Shown: piece by piece, positions 51,781 through 59,686 of the stretch
Numbering within the stretch: the first letter of the stretch is position 1
Layout: every line of letters starts with the position of its first letter
Assembly (NCBI RefSeq): GCF_000172415.1
Contig: NZ_ABLD01000028.1
Span: 1-62,064, forward strand
Direction: 5' to 3'
Length of the DNA stretch: 62,064 nt
Source of the DNA: Paraburkholderia graminis C4D1M
GTDB lineage: Bacteria; Pseudomonadota; Gammaproteobacteria; Burkholderiales; Burkholderiaceae
The notes under the pieces: model-generated
Databases searched by the model: none
What the model saw: only the letters and a program-made list of their open reading frames with translations
What the model was told of the DNA's origin: nothing
Position numbers and translations under genes: made by a program

Positions 51781-52557
51781 ATGGGCCGTTCGATCAATCT
51801 GGAAGGCAAGGTCGCGTTGATAACCGGCGCGTCGAGCGGGTTGGGCAAGCGCTTTGCGCAGGTGTTGTCGCAGGCCGGCGCCAAGGTCGTGCTGGCGAGC
51901 CGGCGCACCGAGCGGCTCAAGGAACTGCGCGCCGAAATCGAGGCATCGGGCGGCGCGGCGCATGTCGTCTCGCTGGACGTAACCGATTATCAGAGCATCA
52001 AGTCGGCGGTCGCGCACGCGGAGACCGAAGCCGGCACCATCGACATTCTGGTGAACAACTCGGGCGTGTCGACCACGCAGAAGCTCTCCGAAGTCACGCC
52101 CGCGGACTTCGAGTACGTGTTCGATACGAATACGCGCGGCGCGTTTTTCGTCGCGCAGGAAGTGGCCAAGCGCATGATCATGCGCGGCAACAATGCGCAG
52201 AAACCGTCGTACCGGATCATCAATATCGCGTCGATGGCGGGGCTGCGCGTGCTGCCGCAAATCGGCCTTTACTCGATGAGCAAGGCCGCCGTCGTCCACA
52301 TGACGAAAGCGATGGCGCTCGAATGGGGCAAGCACGGCATCAATGTGAACGCGATCTGTCCTGGCTATATCGACACGGAAATCAATCATCATCACTGGTC
52401 GACCGAGCAGGGGCAAAAGCTCGTGTCGATGTTGCCGCGCCATCGCGTCGGCAAGCCCGAGGATCTCGACGGCCTGTTGCTGCTGCTGGCGGCCGACGAA
52501 TCGCAGTTCATCAACGGCTCGGTGATCGCCGCCGACGACGGCTTCGGCCTCGCGTGA
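51781..52557 (+). CDS. Short-chain dehydrogenase/reductase
   Basis: A 258-residue NAD(P)-dependent oxidoreductase. The cofactor loop is ALITGASSGLGKRFAQ at residues 12-27, NNSG near residue 97, the active-site pair Tyr/Lys in YSMSKAAVVHMTKAMA, and NAICPGYIDTEINHHHW with an unusual His run. The position suggests a 3-hydroxyacyl-CoA or other acyl-chain substrate, since a thioesterase gene follows 58 bases later. The ATG at 51781 follows AAGGA; the frame extends upstream but antisense to ETF-QO. Confidence 0.9.
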   Translation: MGRSINLEGKVALITGASSGLGKRFAQVLSQAGAKVVLASRRTERLKELRAEIEASGGAAHVVSLDVTDYQSIKSAVAHAETEAGTIDILVNNSGVSTTQKLSEVTPADFEYVFDTNTRGAFFVAQEVAKRMIMRGNNAQKPSYRIINIASMAGLRVLPQIGLYSMSKAAVVHMTKAMALEWGKHGINVNAICPGYIDTEINHHHWSTEQGQKLVSMLPRHRVGKPEDLDGLLLLLAADESQFINGSVIAADDGFGLA

Positions 52558-52615
52558 CTTTCACTCGTTTCAGGCAGGATTCAATCACTTAAGAAGCGGG
52601 AAGAGCAGAAGCACA

Positions 52616-53059
52616 ATGAGCGATTTTCACGCAGTCTTTGAGATGTCGATGCCGATCCGCTGGGGCGACATGGACGCATTCGGCCATGTGAACAACACGG
52701 TCTATTTCCGCTACATGGAGCAGGTGCGTATTTCCTGGTTCGAGCAGTTGGGGCTGAGCGGCAGTCAGGCGGACGGGCAGGGGCCGGTGATCGTCAATGC
52801 GTCGATGGAATTTCTCAAGCAACTGCATTATCCCGGCGACGTGATCGGCCGCATGAGCGTCGCGACGCCGGGCCGCAGCAGCTTCGACACCGGCTTCGAG
52901 CTGGTGCGCGCGGACGATCCGAACACGGTTTATGCGCGCGGCGCCGCGCGCTGTGTGTGGATCGACTACGCGGCCGGCAAGTCGGTGCCGGTTCCCGATC
53001 TGCTGCGCGCAACGATCGAGCGTGCGGCTCTGGTGAAAACGGCCGAGCGCGCGGCTTAA
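52616..53059 (+). CDS. Hot-dog-fold acyl-CoA thioesterase, 4-HBA-CoA / YbgC type
   Basis: A 147-residue thioesterase. The active-site Asp lies in RWGDMDAFGHVNNTVYFRYM, the strongest signature of the group, followed by VNASMEFLKQLHYPGDVIG. It hydrolyses an acyl-CoA; the chain is not determinable. It lies 58 bases after the SDR gene in the same direction and is probably co-transcribed. Confidence 0.9.
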   Translation: MSDFHAVFEMSMPIRWGDMDAFGHVNNTVYFRYMEQVRISWFEQLGLSGSQADGQGPVIVNASMEFLKQLHYPGDVIGRMSVATPGRSSFDTGFELVRADDPNTVYARGAARCVWIDYAAGKSVPVPDLLRATIERAALVKTAERAA

Positions 53060-53100
53060 GTTCGCGAGGGGCGACGTTCGGAGCGCGGTCTGTCTCCGAC

Positions 53101-53646
53101 TCAGTGCCCAAGCAGCCGCTGCAACAACTCCGTCGCGTTCCCCGTATCGTATTTGCGCATCAGGCGCGCGCGGTACACATCCACCGTGCGCGGGCTGATG
53201 GCGAGCGCGCGGCCAATCTGCTTGCTGGTTTTTCCCGTCACCAGTTGCGCGGCGATTTCCCGTTCGCGAGGCGTCAATTCGACCGCCACGCGCCGCGTCG
53301 CGCTCAGATCCTCGAACGTCCAGACGCCCGCCGCGTGCGGGTCGGTGCGCCGCTGCGCGCGGCCCGTCACGTGGCACCAGAACAGTTCGCCGTTGGCGCG
53401 CTTCATGATGCGGTCGTCGGCGTAGCTGCCTTGCGCGGTCATGATCGGCGGAATGCGTGCGCCGATCCGCTCGAATTCGTCCGCCGACGGATACAGAATC
53501 TGAAACGACTGGCCGATCAGCGCCTCGCGCGGGCAGCCGAAGATCGACGCGAGCTCGTCATTGCAGTCTTCGATAATGCGTTCACGCGACAGCACGAGCC
53601 CGATCGGCGCGAGATGAAAAGCGGTTTGATAATCCAGGGCGGGCAT
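53101..53646 (-). CDS. PAS-domain LuxR-type transcriptional regulator
   Basis: A 181-residue regulator. Residues of about 10-110 form a PAS domain (AFHLAPIGLVLSRERIIEDC; NDELASIFGCPREALIGQSF; WTFEDLS). The C-terminal 65 residues are a GerE/LuxR helix-turn-helix (ELTPREREIAAQLVTGKTSK; ALAISPRTVDVYRARLMRK). There is no receiver domain, so it senses a ligand or redox state directly. It is divergent from the CoA-transferase genes and may control them. I chose the ATG at 53646; an ATG at 53691 would add 15 residues. An AT-rich stretch lies at 53660-53686. Confidence 0.83.
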   Translation of the reverse strand: MPALDYQTAFHLAPIGLVLSRERIIEDCNDELASIFGCPREALIGQSFQILYPSADEFERIGARIPPIMTAQGSYADDRIMKRANGELFWCHVTGRAQRRTDPHAAGVWTFEDLSATRRVAVELTPREREIAAQLVTGKTSKQIGRALAISPRTVDVYRARLMRKYDTGNATELLQRLLGH

Positions 53647-53887
53647 GGGCTGGCGGCAAGTACTTATGTATTTTTGCGTATTGTGCCGCATGGCGCGGCG
53701 AGCGTACTCTTTCGGGCACATGAGAACGCGGTGAAGCGTCCGTGAGCGCGCGTGCGCGAGGCTTTGTCCTCTCTCCACGCGATGCGTCTCCCGGATGACT
53801 AGAATGACGTGTCGGGCCTCGGCCTGTACGCGTCGTATCAGCCGCAATAAACCGGTTTCGGGTTTCCATAAAGGAAGGGACATACTG

Positions 53888-54592
53888 ATGAACAAGGTCT
53901 ATCCAGGCGCCGCCGAGGCGCTGAAAGACATCGTCAAGGACGGGCAGACATTCGCCGTCGGCGGCTTTGGCCTGTGCGGCATTCCCGAGGCGCTGATCGC
54001 CGCGTTGCGCGATACGAAGGTGCAGGGCATTACGTGCATCAGCAACAACGCGGGCGTCGACGGCTTCGGTCTCGGTCTGCTGCTCGAGACGCGCCAGATC
54101 AAGAAAATGATTTCGTCGTATGTCGGCGAGAACAAGGAGTTCGAGCGCCAGTATCTGGCCGGCGAACTCGAGCTCGAATTCACGCCGCAAGGCACGCTCG
54201 CCGAGAAACTGCGCGCGGGCGGCTCGGGCATTCCGGCGTTCTTCACCAACACCGGCTACGGCACGCTGATCGCCGAAGGCAAGGAAACGCGGCAATTCGG
54301 CGAGAACCACTACGTGCTCGAACATTCGCTGACTGCGGATGTCGCGCTCGTCAAGGCATGGAAGGCCGACAAGTCGGGCAACCTGATCTATCGCCGCACC
54401 GCGCGCAACTTCAATCCGATGTGCGCGATGGCCGGCAAGATCACGGTCGCGGAAGTCGAAGAGATCGTCGAAGTCGGCGAACTCGATCCGGACGCGATTC
54501 ACACGCCGGGCATCTTCGTGCAGCGCATCGTGCTGAATGCGCATCCGGAAAAACGCATCGAACAACGCGTCGTCCGCGCGAAAGGAGACTGA
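53888..54592 (+). CDS. scoA: 3-oxoacid CoA-transferase subunit A
   Basis: Alpha subunit of succinyl-CoA:3-ketoacid CoA-transferase, which activates acetoacetate. The 234-residue protein begins MNKVYPGAAEALKDIVKDGQ and has the glycine-rich VGGFGLCGIPEALI, ISNNAGVDGFGLGLLL and the LEFTPQGTLAEKLRAGGSGI segment. AAGGAAGGG precedes the ATG. It is two bases from the beta-subunit gene. Confidence 0.95.
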   Translation: MNKVYPGAAEALKDIVKDGQTFAVGGFGLCGIPEALIAALRDTKVQGITCISNNAGVDGFGLGLLLETRQIKKMISSYVGENKEFERQYLAGELELEFTPQGTLAEKLRAGGSGIPAFFTNTGYGTLIAEGKETRQFGENHYVLEHSLTADVALVKAWKADKSGNLIYRRTARNFNPMCAMAGKITVAEVEEIVEVGELDPDAIHTPGIFVQRIVLNAHPEKRIEQRVVRAKGD

Positions 54593-54594
54593 TC

Positions 54595-55236
54595 ATGGCA
54601 TGGACTCGTGACGAAATGGCCGCGCGCGCGGCGAAGGAATTGCAGGACGGCTTTTATGTGAACCTCGGCATCGGCCTGCCGACGCTGGTGGCGAACCACG
54701 TTCCGGCGGGCGTCGAAGTGTGGCTGCAGTCGGAGAACGGCCTGCTCGGCATCGGCCCCTCGCCGACCGAAGACGAAGTCGACGCCGACCTCATCAACGC
54801 GGGCAAGCAGACGGTGACCACGCTGCCGGGCTCTTCGATTTTCTCGTCGGCGGATTCATTCGCGATGATCCGCGGCGGCCACATCAACCTGGCGATTCTC
54901 GGCGCCATGCAGATCAGCAAGAAGGGCGATCTCGCCAACTGGATGATCCCCGGCAAGATGATCAAGGGCATGGGCGGCGCGATGGATCTGGTCGCGGGCG
55001 TCAAGCGCGTGGTTGTGCTGATGGAGCACGTCGCGAAGGGCGATCAGCACAAGATCCTCGAAGAATGCACGCTGCCGTTGACGGGCGTGGGCGTGGTCGA
55101 TCAGATCATCACCGACCTCGGCGTAATCGAAGTCACTGACGACGGCTTGAAGGTGACCGAACTGGCGCCGGGCGTGAGCGTCGACGAGATCAAGGCAAAG
55201 ACAGGCGCGCCGCTGGATGTGAGCGCGGTTAGCTGA
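54595..55236 (+). CDS. scoB: 3-oxoacid CoA-transferase subunit B
   Basis: Beta subunit of the same enzyme. The 213-residue protein has FYVNLGIGLPTLVANHVP and the active-site motif QSENGLLGIGPSP, whose glutamate (about residue 46) forms the thioester intermediate, followed by SSADSFAMIRGGHINLAILG. The ATG at 54595 follows AAAGGAGA immediately after scoA. A terminator lies 85 bases after the stop. Confidence 0.96.
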   Translation: MAWTRDEMAARAAKELQDGFYVNLGIGLPTLVANHVPAGVEVWLQSENGLLGIGPSPTEDEVDADLINAGKQTVTTLPGSSIFSSADSFAMIRGGHINLAILGAMQISKKGDLANWMIPGKMIKGMGGAMDLVAGVKRVVVLMEHVAKGDQHKILEECTLPLTGVGVVDQIITDLGVIEVTDDGLKVTELAPGVSVDEIKAKTGAPLDVSAVS

Positions 55237-55321
55237 TACGCGGTTGTTGATGGCGCTGCCGGCCTGACGTATAGGCGCTGGCTGGCGGCGTTGATTGTTC
55301 GCGTTGTGTGAAGCATGCAAG

Positions 55322-55354
55322 AAAGCGGGCGAGGCGTGAGTCTCGTCCGCTTTT
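55322..55354 (+). terminator. Intrinsic terminator after scoAB
   Basis: AAAGCGGGCGAG (55322-55333) pairs with CTCGTCCGCTTT (55342-55353) with one G-U, followed by a short T-run. Confidence 0.8.
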
Positions 55355-55407
55355 GTCTTATGCGGCGGATGTTTTGGGTCGTTCGTCCTATGCCGTTTGG
55401 ACGATCC

Positions 55408-55434
55408 TTGTCACGCGGCAAAGCGGTTTACAAT
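55408..55434 (+). promoter_or_regulatory. Candidate promoter for the hydrolase/ridA genes
   Basis: TTGTCA (55408-55413) and TACAAT (55429-55434) are separated by 15 bases, shorter than ideal, about 100 bases before the hydrolase ATG. Confidence 0.4.
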
Positions 55435-55533
55435 CGTCCGAAGCAATCATTTGAAGATTCGACGCGGGCGGTCTTTCGCAGCATTCGCGCCCGCACGCAA
55501 GCTCAATCCGCAGCGCTTTTGCAAGGACCCCAG

Positions 55534-56445
55534 ATGACTGCAACGACAGCCTTCGCCGGTGAGCGGCCCACGCCGCGCCAACGTTATGTGCAGTGCGCGA
55601 GCGCCGCGGGCCTGCATCGTATTGCGTACACGGAGTGGGGCGATCCGGACAATCCGCGCGTGCTGTTGTGCGTGCATGGCCTGACCCGCTCGGGGCGCGA
55701 CTTCGACCGGCTGGCCGCGCAATTCGCCGGCACGTACCGTGTGGTGTGTCCGGACGTGGCGGGCCGGGGCTTGTCATCGTGGCTTGCCAACCCCAATCTA
55801 TATAGCGTGCCGCAGTATGTCGCCGACATGGTCACGCTGATTGCCCGGCTGGACGTGGAAACGGTCGACTGGTTCGGCACGTCGATGGGTGGCCTGATCG
55901 GGCTCGGTCTGGCGGGCCTTCCTGAGACGCCGATCCGCAAGCTGTTGTTGAACGACGTGGGGCCGCATCTCGAGCCGGAAGCGGTCAAGCGTATCGGCGA
56001 CTATCTCGGCAAGCCCGTGCGTTTCGAGTCGCTGCAGCAAGGCATCGATCACGCGGCGTTTCTTGCGACAACCTTCGGCCCGCTCACGCCGGACGAATGG
56101 CGCGAGATCAATACGCCGCTCTTGCGCGAGGAGAACGGCACGTGGCTGTTTCGTTACGATCCGCGCATCGCGCAGCCCTTCGCCGCGACCACCGAAGAAG
56201 CCGCGAAACTCGGCGAGGCCGCGCTATGGCATTCGCTGGCGTCGTTCCAGGGACCGGTGCTGGTGGTGAGAGGCGAGCAGTCCGATTTGCTGTCGCGCGA
56301 GACGGTCGCGAAGATGGTCGAGACCGGGCGCGACGTGTCGAGCGTCGAGATTGGCGGCGTCGGGCATGCGCCGGCGTTTCTGTCGGCGGATCAGATCGAC
56401 ATTGCGAAGCGGTTCTTTATCGGCCCCGGCAACGACGCGTCATAA
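55534..56445 (+). CDS. Alpha/beta-fold hydrolase
   Basis: A 303-residue hydrolase. VLLCVHGLTRSGRDFDRLA forms the oxyanion region, VVCPDVAGRGLSSWL follows, the nucleophile elbow is WFGTSMGGLIGLGLAG (Ser about residue 127), and the likely catalytic Asp and His are in GEQSDLLS and GGVGHAPAF. The substrate is unknown. The ATG at 55534 follows AAGGA. The open frame reaches 55315, but that part overlaps the terminator region and is not family-like. RidA follows 80 bases later. Confidence 0.88.
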   Translation: MTATTAFAGERPTPRQRYVQCASAAGLHRIAYTEWGDPDNPRVLLCVHGLTRSGRDFDRLAAQFAGTYRVVCPDVAGRGLSSWLANPNLYSVPQYVADMVTLIARLDVETVDWFGTSMGGLIGLGLAGLPETPIRKLLLNDVGPHLEPEAVKRIGDYLGKPVRFESLQQGIDHAAFLATTFGPLTPDEWREINTPLLREENGTWLFRYDPRIAQPFAATTEEAAKLGEAALWHSLASFQGPVLVVRGEQSDLLSRETVAKMVETGRDVSSVEIGGVGHAPAFLSADQIDIAKRFFIGPGNDAS

Positions 56446-56525
56446 TATGCAGTTCCGCGTGACGCTTTCGGGTCATGCAAGCGGCATTTCCATTCAACCT
56501 TCTTCTATCTACGTCAGGATTCTCC

Positions 56526-56879
56526 ATGGCAGTCATTCGTCACCATGTTGGTAAGCGCCTCTCGGAAATCGCCGTGCACAACGGCACGGTCTACCTGGCC
56601 GGCCAGATCGCCGAAGATGCGGATCAGGACATCACGGGGCAGACGCGCGAAGTGCTCGGCCACATCGACCGCCTGCTGGCCGAGGTCAACAGCGATAAAT
56701 CGCATCTGCTGTCCGTGCAGATCTACATCTCGGACATGGTGCATTTCGCCGGCATGAACGCGGTGTGGGACGAGTGGGTCGCACAAGGCGCGACGCCGCC
56801 GCGCGCGACGGTCGAAGCGAAGCTCGCGAATCCGAAGTGCCTCGTTGAAATCGTCGTGGTCGCGGCGCAGCGTAGCTAA
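56526..56879 (+). CDS. RidA/YjgF-family protein
   Basis: A 117-residue protein of the chorismate-mutase-like fold. Family residues are in GTVYLAGQIAEDADQDITGQ, VQIYISDMVHFAGMNAVWDEW and PPRATVEAKLANPKCLVEI, where the Arg of PPRATVEA binds substrate carboxylate. RidA deaminates reactive enamine/imine intermediates; this one belongs to a shorter-loop subgroup and the exact activity is uncertain. AGGA precedes the ATG. Confidence 0.9.
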   Translation: MAVIRHHVGKRLSEIAVHNGTVYLAGQIAEDADQDITGQTREVLGHIDRLLAEVNSDKSHLLSVQIYISDMVHFAGMNAVWDEWVAQGATPPRATVEAKLANPKCLVEIVVVAAQRS

Positions 56880-56985
56880 GCAACGCAGTTGGGCGACGCA
56901 GATAAGCGACGCACCAAGCAACGCAGCATCGTGCAGTCGTAGTTGAAATTCCGTTGATTTGCCAGGGCCCGCTGGGCCGCGCACC

Positions 56986-59229
56986 ATGAATACCGAAACC
57001 GTTACGAACGCGCCGCATCCCCTCCCGTCTTTCGACGAAGCGATGGCATTCGTACGGCTGCATGCGGGCGAGGTGCGTCTGTCATCGGGCGAATTGCTGG
57101 CGGATCACGCGGCAGGCACCGCGTCCATCATGCGCACGCTCAATGTCGATCCGGCGGCCGTGCTGGCAGCGGCGTTGTTCGCGTTGACGCCGCATTTGCA
57201 GGACCCCGAACGCGTGATCGCCGACAACTTCGGCGAAGAAGTCGCGCAACTGGTCAGCGACGTGCGCAAGCTGCTGCGCCTTGGCACCGTGAGCTTGCGC
57301 GCCGCACAGAACACGATGCCCGAAGCGGGGCGCGACGCGCAGGCCGCACGGCGCGCGCAGGTCGAGGCATTGCGCAAGATGCTGCTCGCGTTCGCGCAGG
57401 ACATTCGCGTGGTGTTGATCCGGCTCGCGTCGCGGCTGCAGTCGCTGCGCTATTACGCGGCGGCCAAGCTCACGCCGTCGCCGGATGTGGCGCGCGAAAC
57501 GCTCGACATTTATGCGCCGCTCGCGAACCGTCTGGGCATCTGGCAACTGAAGTGGGAACTCGAGGACCTCGCGTTCCGCTTCGAGGAACCGGCGGTTTAC
57601 AAGCGCATCGCCAAGCTGCTGGATGAGAAGCGCGTCGAGCGCGAAAGTTATGTGGCGCAGGCCATTGAACGCCTGCAGCAGGAACTCGCCGCCGCCAACA
57701 TTCGCGCGGAAGTGAGCGGGCGCCCGAAGCATATCTTCAGCATCTGGCGCAAGATGCGCGGCAAGGAGCTGGACTTCGCGGAACTCTACGACGTGCGCGC
57801 GTTTCGCGTGATCGTGCCGGACATCAAGGACTGCTACACCGTGCTCGGTATCGTGCACAACCTGTGGCAACCGGTGCCGAAAGAGTTCGACGACTACATC
57901 TCGCGGCCCAAGCCGAACGGCTACAAGTCGCTGCACACAGTCGTGATCGGCGACGACGGCCGCGCGTTCGAAGTGCAGATCCGCACGCACGAAATGCATC
58001 GCTTCGCCGAATACGGCGTGGCCGCGCACTGGCGCTACAAGGAGGCCGGCACGCGCGGTTACGGCGGCCAGTTCGCGGCCAATGAGAAGTACGACGAGAA
58101 GATCGCGTGGCTGCGTCAATTGCTCGCATGGAAAGACGATGTGTCCGAGGGCGAGCACGGCGAAAAGCGCGCGGCGCAACCGTGGGAACAACTGCGCCAG
58201 GCCACGCTCGACGACGACCACATCTACGTGCTCACGCCGCAAGCCCGGGTGATCGCGTTGCCGCATGGCGCGACGCCGGTGGACTTTGCTTATCACCTGC
58301 ATAGCGAGCTGGGGCATCGGTGCCGCGGCGCGCGCGTCGACGGCGCGATGGTGCCGCTGAACACGCAGTTGCAAAACGGTCAGACGGTCGAGATCGTCGC
58401 GGTGAAGGAGGGCGGTCCGTCGCGCGACTGGTTGAATCCGCAGCTCGGCTATCTGCATAGCCCGCGCGCGCGTCAGAAGGTGCGCGCCTGGTTCAATGCG
58501 GTCGAGTTGCAGGAGCACATCGCAAGCGGCCGCGCGATGGTCGAAAAGACCTTGCAGCGCGAGGGCAAGACGTCGGTCAATCTGGATCAGCTTGCCGCCA
58601 AGCTCGGCTTCAAGACCACCGACGATCTCTTCTCCGTCGTGGGCAAGGAAGAGTTCAGTCTGCGGCTCGTCGAGCAGGCGCTGCACGATGCGCCGCCGCC
58701 GGAGCCGGTGGTCGAGGCGCCGGAGCAATTCGAGAAGCGCAGCAGCGGAGCGAGCGTGGCGCGCGGCGCGTCGACGGGCGTGCTGGTGGTCGGTGTCGAC
58801 GCGTTGCTCACGCAGCTCGCGCGCTGCTGCCGGCCTGCGCCGCCCGACGACATCTCGGGCTTCGTGACGCGCGGCAAGGGCATGTCGATTCACCGTAGCG
58901 ATTGCCCGACGTTCATGCGCATGGCCGAGCGTGCGCCGGAGCGGGTGCTGCAAACCGCATGGTCCGCGGATGTGATGAGCGGGCGCGGGCAGTCGGTCTA
59001 TCCGGTTGATCTGTCGATCGAGGCGACCGACCGCCAGGGACTGCTGCGCGACATCTCGGAAGTGTTCGCGAGAGAGAAGATGAATGTGATCGGCGTGAAG
59101 ACGCAGACGCGCCGCAATGCCGCGTTCATGCAATTCACCGTCGAGGTGTCGAGTGCCGCGCAAATCCAGCGCGCCTGCACGCTGCTCGGCGAAGTGACTG
59201 GTGTCGTGCGCGCATCGCGTAAAGGGTGA
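56986..59229 (+). CDS. relA: GTP pyrophosphokinase RelA, (p)ppGpp synthetase
   Basis: Makes (p)ppGpp at stalled ribosomes to start the stringent response. At 747 residues, the order is a degenerate hydrolase domain (the catalytic HD pair is replaced, as in LFALTPHLQ), the synthetase domain at about 245-360 (GRPKHIFSIWRKM; KEFDDYISRPKPNGYKSLHT), a TGS domain at about 410-470 (DHIYVLTPQARVIALPHGAT), a helical/zinc-finger-like region with ARCCRPAPPDDISGFVTRGK, and an ACT domain at the end. The EFDD motif is typical of RelA rather than SpoT. The ATG at 56986 is chosen to match the family start. Confidence 0.95.
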   Translation: MNTETVTNAPHPLPSFDEAMAFVRLHAGEVRLSSGELLADHAAGTASIMRTLNVDPAAVLAAALFALTPHLQDPERVIADNFGEEVAQLVSDVRKLLRLGTVSLRAAQNTMPEAGRDAQAARRAQVEALRKMLLAFAQDIRVVLIRLASRLQSLRYYAAAKLTPSPDVARETLDIYAPLANRLGIWQLKWELEDLAFRFEEPAVYKRIAKLLDEKRVERESYVAQAIERLQQELAAANIRAEVSGRPKHIFSIWRKMRGKELDFAELYDVRAFRVIVPDIKDCYTVLGIVHNLWQPVPKEFDDYISRPKPNGYKSLHTVVIGDDGRAFEVQIRTHEMHRFAEYGVAAHWRYKEAGTRGYGGQFAANEKYDEKIAWLRQLLAWKDDVSEGEHGEKRAAQPWEQLRQATLDDDHIYVLTPQARVIALPHGATPVDFAYHLHSELGHRCRGARVDGAMVPLNTQLQNGQTVEIVAVKEGGPSRDWLNPQLGYLHSPRARQKVRAWFNAVELQEHIASGRAMVEKTLQREGKTSVNLDQLAAKLGFKTTDDLFSVVGKEEFSLRLVEQALHDAPPPEPVVEAPEQFEKRSSGASVARGASTGVLVVGVDALLTQLARCCRPAPPDDISGFVTRGKGMSIHRSDCPTFMRMAERAPERVLQTAWSADVMSGRGQSVYPVDLSIEATDRQGLLRDISEVFAREKMNVIGVKTQTRRNAAFMQFTVEVSSAAQIQRACTLLGEVTGVVRASRKG

Positions 59230-59319
59230 AAGCGCGGTGTGTTGATGGACTCATGCGGTTATCGCGCGAGTCATGAAATGATGGGCAGTAGCGGATTTAA
59301 AGTCGGTGCATAAAAGTAC

Positions 59320-59348
59320 TTGCCAAGCAGTGTGGTGCTCCATATAAT
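59320..59348 (+). promoter_or_regulatory. Promoter of tRNA-Val
   Basis: TTGCCA (59320-59325) and a perfect TATAAT (59343-59348) are separated by 17 bases. The tRNA begins 12 bases after the -10 box, so transcription starts close to its 5' end. Confidence 0.8.
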
Positions 59349-59359
59349 CTCGTTTCTTC

Positions 59360-59436
59360 AGGCTCGTAGCTCAGCTGGTTAGAGCACCACCTTGACATGG
59401 TGGGGGTCGTTGGTTCGAGTCCAATCGAGCCTACCA
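59360..59436 (+). tRNA. tRNA-Val (anticodon GAC)
   Basis: A complete 77-base cloverleaf with encoded CCA. The acceptor stem is AGGCTCG with CGAGCCT, all seven pairs intact. The D arm is GCTC/GAGC. The anticodon stem is CCACC/GGTGG around the loop TTGACAT with anticodon GAC. The T arm is GTTGG/CCAAT around TTCGAGT. It reads GUC and GUU valine codons. Confidence 0.96.
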
Positions 59437-59597
59437 ACGAAAGTGAAATTCCGGCGTAGCCGGGGTTTCGCAAACTGCAGTAAGCGCCTCGGCGCAAAAG
59501 GCGAATACGGTTATGACACCGCGAACGTTGACCGAAACCACTTCGGAGCGACGCTAGTCGAGGACCACTTTCGCCAGTGCAGTTTGCAGGAAATGTG

Positions 59598-59634
59598 AAT
59601 GCGGCCCCTCGAAAGCGGGGCCGCATTTTTTTTG
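59598..59634 (+). terminator. Strong intrinsic terminator between tRNA-Val and thrS
   Basis: AATGCGGCCCC (59598-59608) pairs perfectly with GGGGCCGCATT (59617-59627) around an 8-base loop, followed by nine Ts. It ends the tRNA transcript. The 161 bases between tRNA and hairpin hold no gene; they contain a 9-bp inverted repeat, CAAACTGCA and TGCAGTTTG. Confidence 0.9.
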
Positions 59635-59686
59635 GCTTGTTTGATGGTTGTATCTGCCGCCGCCGGTCGGCATCACGGAGAACGCA

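Noticed and set aside
55315..55533. 73-residue N-terminal extension of the alpha/beta hydrolase
   Set aside because: It begins inside the scoB terminator, spans a likely promoter and lacks family similarity; the ATG at 55534 has a good ribosome site.
57082..59163. 693-residue minus-strand open frame opposite relA
   Set aside because: Antisense shadow; relA is certain on the plus strand.
59415..59600. Integration (attachment) site at the tRNA-Val 3' end
   Set aside because: No repeat of the tRNA 3' sequence downstream, and no integrase or foreign genes follow; thrS and infC are in the usual order.
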